DNA of 64,000 nucleotides from Saururus chinensis (taxonomy: Eukaryota; Streptophyta; Magnoliopsida; Piperales; Saururaceae), in contig CP141143.1 in the NCBI GenBank assembly GCA_035235625.1, positions 15,173,092 to 15,237,091 of the forward strand, in the 5' to 3' direction. Shown piece by piece: positions 56,770-64,000 of the stretch. Made by a program: the position numbers and the translations under genes. Within the stretch, counting starts at the first letter, position 1, and each line of letters opens with the position of its first letter. The notes under the pieces are model-generated. The model saw nothing but the letters and a program-made list of their open reading frames with translations. It was not told the DNA's origin and searched no databases.

Positions 56770-59216
56770 ACATATGAGTGTAAGTTGCTGCCAATCGGCA
56801 AAAAACATGGGAATAGAAAGAAATGGCATTCTTGGCATAAATTTTATAAATCCTTTTGTCATTACACAAAGAGCAATCCAAAAAAGATTATGAAATGGAA
56901 AGGGTGCAACAAATAAAATAACAGAGATTATGAAAGTTAAACTTTGTTTGCTCGATTTTTCATTCATGAAAAGCATTAGTTATTATAGATAACACATGCT
57001 GGTCATTTGAGAAACAAGCAAATGAACCAGTAGAAATGACACTCTCCTTAGTTTGTAGGATTTGAGAATATAAACTATTTTTTGAAATTGTCATAATGTT
57101 CAGTTCCCCCTTTCACAAATTCACTATCAAATACTATGTAAACGCAATAGTTGCAAATCAAAATAACATTTATAGTTGTTTATTTGCATGTAGTATTTTT
57201 TTTTGTGCATAAAGCATTTAAATGAGGCTTCAGTGCCAATTCAAGGGAGTTCTAAACTTTCTTCACAATAAGGGGTGAAGACAATTCATTTTCCACGCAG
57301 CAATACAACATGAACAAGCATAACCAAATGGGTGCGGTAAATTACTATGTCGACAATGTACTATCGGTAGCCTTTTTTGTTAGAAGTGGGCATTATATTA
57401 AATGGGTTAAACCCATATCATTAAAGTGATATATTATTTATATGGGCTAAGCCTATAATATTTATGTAGGTCAAGTTTATATAGTAGAAAGTTCAAGCTT
57501 ATTTTGTGTTGAATGAGAATCACACATGTGAATTGGTTGAATGAGTGAATAGTCTCACATCGCCTAAAAGAAGGTGATGGTGTTGATATATAAGGCATTA
57601 GTTCGGTTTTTCAAATTAGGCCCTTAGGTCAACCTATTTTTGTGGAGGAAAGAAATATTGGACTAATGCACCTAGGTGGGCTAACCCACATAAGTGCACT
57701 GCTACCGTCCGTCCGTCTCATAGGCTAAGGGTCAACAAGATAATATTTTTAAGACAAATTTATTTAGTTTAATTTTTTATTTATTTAATTTAATTTTCTA
57801 GTGACTTATTTGATTTGATCATAATTATTCTAGTAAGATTTTCTGATAACAAATATTACAAAAGTATGAAAATAATATTTTTTACCTTGTATTCTTAACC
57901 TATTATATCAATAACAAAAATTATGAAAAATAATTATTATACAAAAGAATTTACACAAAATAAGGCATAACAGAAGTAAAATCCCCAATAATAGAAGCGG
58001 AAGCTAGCCCACATAACAATAGCCATTCCGGTGAACAAGGCTTACATTAGTCCGAAGTAGCATGCAATTTCCAGCACCGGTCAGTCCCTGAGTAGTGGAG
58101 AACAGGTAAACGTCAAAAGCAGAGGTATATATGAGCAGATGGAATTAAGATCCCCTTAACATGAAAAGATAAAAGAGAAATGGTAACATTCATCGCAATA
58201 TTTGCAAAGGTACAAAAATGGCAAACATAACTTGGATAAGTTAACGTAATCATCCAGGCATACTGATTAGAGGACAGGGATCATTGTTTCCATGAGCATT
58301 ACGTGGCCGTTCGCCATCTTCGACGTCATTCTGGCAATTCACCGGTCAAAAAACTCAGCAGAATATGGAATCAATATGCGTTGAGACAAGCAGTCTCCAT
58401 CCAACTGCCTCAGAAAGCCTCTTGTAATTCAGTCTTGATCAGCATGAAGTTTCTCCATTAGTTCCTAGACTACATATATATTTACAAGACAGCCGCCTAG
58501 CAATTTGGACACTCTAAATGATTGTAGCTGCGCTCCTTTGATGATGAATGACGATTCCTAGTTTGAAATTGGACCACATCTTTCGTCCTTTGTAAATGCG
58601 GATCATCATTGCTTTGATTTGCGATCTCCTTTTTTTTCCATTTTCTGACAAATCTACTGTTTACGCCTTTGAATGAGAGACGTGGAATGGAGTTTCACCT
58701 TACGTCAATTACTGCGGATGTGGACGGTGTTTTTCGTCAAAACACGACAGTTAAGAAATATTATGATTTTCTGACCACTTACGTTCACGGAAGTGTTTTC
58801 TATATGCATTTGTGTAGGCACTATTGATCTTAAATATTAAAAACTAAAATATTTTTGAGCTCATAAAAAAAATATAAACCATAGAAAATACTTCTCATGA
58901 TCATAACGACTATAATGCATAATTAGTAAACATATAGAAAGGAGATCCCAAGAACCTGCTGAATATGTTCTTAAATTTTTCTCTCGCCATTTTTTTTATT
59001 AATATAATAATATCTAATTATTAGTCACCCAAGTTTTTACAAGGAAAATTAAACAAAGTAGACAAATCTGTGAGCTAATACTAATGGGTGCTCCATCTAT
59101 CAAAGGTGATGCAATGAGGATGAAACTTCACCCACGACTACACTCGTTCACTAGCTGATTACGTCTTTAGGCAAATGATATGTTGAAGAGTAATACTATC
59201 ATAACGTTGGAAAACG

Positions 59217-59276
59217 TACGTTAATATCTTATTTTATTTTAAAAAAAATAAAATATAAAGTAAGATATTAACGTAT
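59217..59276. repeat. Short inverted repeat
   Basis: CGTTAATATCTTA (59219-59231) and TAAGATATTAACG (59261-59273) are exact complements, with further AT pairing inside. Possibly a tiny MITE. Confidence 0.6.
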
Positions 59277-60181
59277 CTTTTTTATCGTCACATAAACATT
59301 TTCCTATGTTGAATTCTTTACCTGTGATTACTAGTATGGAGTAGGTCAAATTATCTAAGTCAAATGGTCCTACCAAGTTGCTGTGGATACGTTTATTCCT
59401 TCTCTGACGCATAGACTAAGAGTCAACATCAACAATTAATCTCGTTCAAACATGTAGAAAATATTAAAACATGACTAAACAGTAATTGGCCTATATACTA
59501 CATGACGTGCAATGATTTCACTAGATAATTTCTCCCGTAAGCAGCAGATCGGACAGACCTGGTCTGTATCTTTCTCTTGCTAAGCTGACAAACACATGTG
59601 GATAGTGAAGAACATAGGGAGATATCTTGGTGAAATTCCTTTCCTCTTTTGAGATCTTTCTTTCAAATCCACTTGCTACCACCTACGAGGATCTCCTGTG
59701 GTCCTCGCAAATACGGAGTTCACCAAATGTTTCCTTCTCTTTTTTATGCATCAAAAAATAGTATTAACAGATATTTTACTTTATTAATTGGATGAATACA
59801 TTTGTGTAGACGACGTAAGGCTTACTTGCCTTGCCTTATGTTGGCGATCGTGCATCTTTTTAATTTTTTACTTTTACCTTTATTTCTTTTCTTTTTACCA
59901 TTGCCATATTTTAACAAAGTGGTAGCTCAAACAAGTTTGAGCTAAGTTTCAACAATAGTTACAAGGTGACCACATTACTTGGAGCATCAGGAGACTCTGG
60001 TCCTTGCCTAAGGCCCCACAAAAAAGACAAGGCCACGTAATATACATAATCAAGCTATGTGATTATATTAAAATTTTATATATTTAAAAAAGAGCTAAAG
60101 AGTTATTAAGATTGTTTATGTCACTATAATTATTCTACGTACAACTATTATAGGGCCTTATTAGACTATATTAAAAATATA

Positions 60182-60239
60182 CAAGATGACATAAAAAATA
60201 TTATTTTTAAGATGTCATAATATTTTTTATGACATCTTG
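60182..60239. repeat. Short inverted repeat
   Basis: CAAGATGACATAAAAAATAT at 60182 pairs with the stretch at 60218-60239 with one mismatch over 22 bp. A third, partial arm (AAGATGTCATAATATTTTTT, 60209-60228) overlaps the right arm. Confidence 0.6.
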
Positions 60240-60699
60240 CATATATTCTTGTTTACTTAATATTTTAAAATTTTCTTTATGCTATTCTTATTTTCTTAGC
60301 ATAGTTTCAATTATGATGATCTTCGAATGTTTTTAAATAATTTTATAATTTGAAAGAAACTTTTCAATAAAAAAAAGTACTATGTGCCCGACACATCTAG
60401 CTGAGCGGCATGCAAATAATTCAAATATGTCTGCTCTTTGAATAACACAAATCATTGGATTGAAATTTAAATATACATTATATGTTTGGTTCAAGCTTAG
60501 CTAAATGCATTTATATACTAATAAAACTTATTCAAATATTATCTCTTAAAAATGATAAATTAGCAAAGGGACATCAAGCCCATGCTGCAATGGCAATAAG
60601 GTTAATTTATTGTAGCCCTAACTATAAACTAATAGCAAGCAGTGCTACTTGTGTATGAAACTAAGCCTCTAACCTTAATTTGGTAGCCACGAAGGCTAC

Positions 60700-61600
60700 T
60701 GTTAGCCCCCTAACTTGATGGATGCGAAAAGGGAGCGGCTACTCCCATACTTGGCAGCGGACAGCCAAGTTTTTCTAGGCAGCAGATAGCCTAGGCAGCC
60801 CTTGGGCACGGACGGATGCTGGGACAGCGTGGGAGATGTTCCGGATGAACTACTCTCGCCTTGCGGAGCAGGCTGGGTAGGAGTCCTTGCGCGGGTGGGA
60901 CTCTAGTGGCGAAGCTGGGCGCTGGTTGGACTTAGGGGAGGACTCCTAAGGCGGATAAGATTCAGCGTATGCTGGCTGGTTGCACTCCTAGTTGGAGTAG
61001 GAGACCGGGCAACAGACTCCTAGGACGGACAAGACTCGTACAAGTAGGCTGGCTACACTCCTAGGACGGGTGGGAGTTGGTTGGCTGGTTCCCTTGGATG
61101 GCATGACTCTTGGTGGCAGTATGGCGAAGGACATCTAGTGGAAGACGGACTCGCAAAGGTTTCCTATTCTATGCTAATCCCGGATTGGCTTTGGGCTGAG
61201 AGTTGGACATGGTGAGGACACTTGTATTGGGTGGGTTTTGTACTTCTAGTTGCTCTAGGACGGCCAGCCTATAGCTGGGTCTATATAAAGGGATGAGAGG
61301 GGTGGCCAAGGCATGAGAATGCTCTGATTTTCCTACACAGCGAACCAGGGAGGAAGACAAGAGAGAGATCTCAGCCTGGTTGTTCAGCCCTGCCCTCTCC
61401 CTACTTGTGTATTTCGACGGACAGATTTACATAGCTTGGGCAGAGACCCTTGCACCAGGTCGGACTGTGTTGCTTTGTGGTGGTTTTGCTTGTTTTCCCT
61501 TGTGCATACGAGTGGGAAGGGAAGAGAGTGGCTGCTGGTTGCGTGGTGTAGTCAGGCTATCACGAGTGCAAACACTAGGCAAAGCTTCGCGCCCGTGACA
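60700..61600 (+). mobile_element. Solo LTR of 901 bp with target duplication GCTAC
   Basis: It starts TGTTAGCCCC and ends CGCCCGTGACA. The flanks are GCTAC on both sides (60695-60699 and 61601-61605). A TATA box TATATAAAG lies at about 61283-61291. The interior is GC-richer than its surroundings and non-coding. It is probably a copia-type LTR (inference from size and TGTTAG start). Confidence 0.8.
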
Positions 61601-61605
61601 GCTAC

Positions 61606-62646
61606 TAATGTGAGGGACTAAGCCCTAACTATATTCTAACTATGGGATATGATGCACTAGCCCACCAGCTAAATATCTCTTATTACTAAAATCTGTGTAA
61701 TAACTTAATTAATAATTTTGAATCTTAAAGTATTAAAAGAATTTATTTTAAATAATTTGATTTAATTAATATATTAATATTTTATTAAATATAAAAATAA
61801 GACACTTAAAATGTCACCTTAGGCCTCCATTTGTCTCAAGCCGGCCCTGCATGTTACATTCATGCTAGGCTTTTATGTACTATGTTAAGCATGAGCCATA
61901 GTCACAATCACACTCAAGCTAGGCATCTCTGAGATGAAAAACAAGCACCTAATCACCTATCAAATCAGACATTTAATATCAAAAGAAAAGCATTGGAGGG
62001 AAACTTTTAGGCTCTTCTACATGCAAGACATGTGGGATTTTAGAAGATAGCTTCTACCAAGGAGGGCCTTAGAGGTTTATCAAGGGCCTTTTGGATATTA
62101 AATTAGAATAAAAATAGAATGTATATTCATTAGAATTAATTTTAGTAAGAATTTGAATTTTATTTAGTAGTAGAATTCCGTAGGATAAAATAGAATTTCA
62201 AATGGCTACTTCCTAGTGCAGATTAAAATCAATGATAGCAGAATGTGGAAGTGGAATCAATAGAATTTTCTAATGTCCTAAAGAAAGCATTTGGTGATTC
62301 CACTTAATCGAAGGTGAAAGTTGAAGGAAATTAAAATTTTTAATTTTGTGGCAATTTGCTGCCCTAACACAAAACTCACAAAATCGGGTGGAAACAAGGT
62401 AGAATTGAAGCTAATTTGATATCCAAATAGCCCTATATGCTTATATATTTAGAATTATCAACTTTGATGGCATGGTAATATAAACTCCCTTTTCAAATGG
62501 TATCTCACTATACATCTTGATTTTCTTGAGTTACTTGTGCATTTATGCCTCATTAAAATATTGTATTGCTTGAATCTCATGGTACATTGGAAAGTTATCA
62601 TCTAATAATATCATCCATGTTGTTTAAGATTATGATATCCAATTAG
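61606..62646. other. Intergenic DNA
   Basis: AT-rich; no gene, RNA or clear repeat recognised. Confidence 0.45.
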
Positions 62647-62766
62647 AATGCATCTATATGCACCCCAATAAGCTCCTTAGTACCCCATTTTAGTAAAAAA
62701 ATTAATAATCTTTTATTTACTCAATGGGGGTACTAAGGGGATTATTGGGGTGCATATAGATGCATT
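62647..62766. mobile_element. 120-bp foldback MITE
   Basis: The left arm starts AATGCATCTATATGCACCCC and the right arm is its exact complement at the outer 25 bp, continuing through CTTAGTACCCC/GGGGTACTAAG. A 30-bp AT-rich loop separates them. A related half-copy lies near 8175-8215. Confidence 0.8.
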
Positions 62767-62913
62767 ATTTTTTGGTATCAACTTCCTTAGGAATATAGGG
62801 GGCACTCCCAAACAAGTGAATTGGCTAGCATCCGTAAGAACAAGAGCATATGAATGAAAAGAACCACATTTGCTCTCAAATGTTGTAGGCAAATGATTTG
62901 AGCCCTCATAAGT
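62767..62913. other. Short spacer
   Basis: Nothing recognised. Confidence 0.4.
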
Positions 62914-64000
62914 TGTAACACCCTAGCTTGAGAACCAACACAGACCGATGGTTCATAACATAAAATTAAAGCACATAAAATTTACAAACAAACCAGAAGC
63001 GGCGACATCTGTGTGTGAAAGCCGTGACATTCCACTACGCACTATGGAGCTTAAGCACTTTGATGTGCATAGGCCATAACATAACTATATTTTATTCTTA
63101 TTTTGGATCAAGCCAACATTGTCTTAATGTTGGTTGCCTACTTGCTTATAGGATAACATCTCCGATGTTATTTTGATAAGATCAAATTTAAACGTAATTT
63201 TGCTTAACGACTAATACATGTATCAGGCAGTACAAAATTATATACGTTAAAATAAGTATATATGAATATTTAATCAAAGTCAGACAAAAATCATCAAAAT
63301 CAAACAAAAGCCAACAAATTAGCAAAAATAGACATCTCGCTCTATCGCAGAGCAAGGCAAGACACATCAAAGCAAATTAGATCATCTCAAATCACATCAT
63401 ATCATATTAGATCTCATCCAACCATATCAGATCATATCAGATAAGATCAAAGCATATTAGATCAAAATAGAGCATTTAGAGCAAATTGAATCATAACAAA
63501 ATATATTAGAAGACATTGGATCAAAACAGAGCATATATCTTAATTAGCACATGCATTCATATAACTATTTATAAATTAGAAGGTTAGAAACGCTTACTCC
63601 TCTTAAGTTTCTGAAAGTAGCGGCGTTCGGAGTTGCTCTTTCCTTTAAGGCGTTCTCCTCTTCTTACTTAGAGATGGTGGGTGGAGCCTCTTCTTACTCC
63701 AGAATATTTTTGTCATTGTGCTCCAAGGTGATAGACAAACGCTCCCTTTTCCCATGACTTTTCTCACTCTTTTACACCAGAAGGTGACAGACAAAACCTC
63801 CCTTTTACCTAAGACGCATTACTCTTTGCATGCTCGAAAGCTATGGACAGAACCTCCCTTTACCCGGAGACGCTTCTCACTTTATGCGCTCAGAGGAGGC
63901 AAACAAAACCTCCCTTTGCCTAGGGACGCTACTCTCATTGTGTGGCCCGTCGGTGAAGGATGGAGTCTCCCCTTAGTCCGGGCTACTTCTCTCGAAGTGG
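62914..64000 (-). mobile_element. LTR of family 'C' (copy C2), antisense, runs off the window
   Basis: On the minus strand the end at 62914 reads GGGTGTTACA, an LTR 3' end. The complement of 63120-63240 carries the same module as 51600-51770 and 56440-56600 (ACATCGGAGATGTTATC, GTAGGCAACCAACATT). Tandem repeats of about 60 bp with the core ACAAAACCTCCCTTT-CC fill 63640-64000 and resemble the complement of 46906-47100. Confidence 0.65.
63640..64000. repeat. Tandem repeats in LTR C2 (about 60-bp units)
   Basis: Five or six diverged units, each with GACAGA/CAAAC followed by ACCTCCCTTT-CC and a GACGC-TTCTCTC-like tail. The array continues past the window edge. Confidence 0.7.

Larger units (their letters stand above)
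56770..60699. other. Intergenic DNA with small hairpins
   Basis: No gene recognised. 57360-57680 looks like LTR/leader sequence (short-period repeats of GGGCTAA/GGGTTAAACC and a TCTCACATCG motif) but has no defined ends. Two foldbacks are listed separately. Confidence 0.4.

Overview
This is a window of plant nuclear DNA, most likely from a monocot. It holds five protein genes, of which three (SPEAR, GLOX and XTH) have canonical GT-AG introns, one plant tRNA-Gly(GCC), and large blocks of plant LTR retrotransposon sequence. The LEA14-like, GLOX-like and TMEM234-like genes are very GC-rich at third codon positions. That is typical of monocots (commelinids in particular), but I cannot name a species.

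Layout from left to right. 0.99-2.24 kb holds a five-exon SPEAR (SPOROCYTELESS-like, EAR-motif) gene. 2.2-8.9 kb is intergenic, with MITEs, a tandem duplication and a decayed LTR-like region. 8.96-21.42 kb is a nested stack: an antisense solo LTR is interrupted by two later solo LTRs of the same large-LTR family (4.7 and 4.9 kb), each with a perfect 5-bp target-site duplication (TSD). 21.42-22.22 kb is an 802-bp block repeated in inverted orientation at 36.45-37.25 kb. Between the two blocks lie the tRNA-Gly gene, a three-exon GLOX-type aldehyde/glyoxal oxidase gene, a 435-bp foldback element, a 3.5-kb terminal-inverted-repeat element with 1.09-kb internal direct repeats, and a 1.9-kb 5' piece of a large LTR. 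37.0-38.8 kb holds a Ty1/copia reverse transcriptase/RNase H remnant and the start of its LTR. 39.5-44.3 kb is the second gene cluster: LEA14-like, XTH and TMEM234-like. 45.7-46.9 kb is a decayed Ty3/gypsy pol. 46.9-56.8 kb is another nested stack, with three LTR layers. 60.7-61.6 kb is a 901-bp solo LTR. The window ends inside an antisense LTR of another family.

The main result is structural. The 5' LTR piece at 34573-36446 (plus strand) and the antisense LTR pieces starting at 8962 look like two parts of one solo LTR. The base pairs outside their two outer ends are the same 5-bp TSD (ATAAG). The inner ends of the parts are the outer edge of the left 802-bp block and the inner edge of the right block. 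The simplest explanation is that about 14-15 kb carrying the GLOX gene and the tRNA gene was inverted by recombination between the two 802-bp inverted repeats. Undoing that inversion puts the LTR back into one orientation between its own TSDs, interrupted only by one 802-bp block.

The genes do not form an operon or an obvious pathway. GLOX and XTH products are predicted to be secreted and act in the cell wall. The LEA14-like gene has ABRE-type promoter elements. SPEAR is a transcriptional adaptor/repressor. TMEM234-like is a small membrane protein convergent with XTH.
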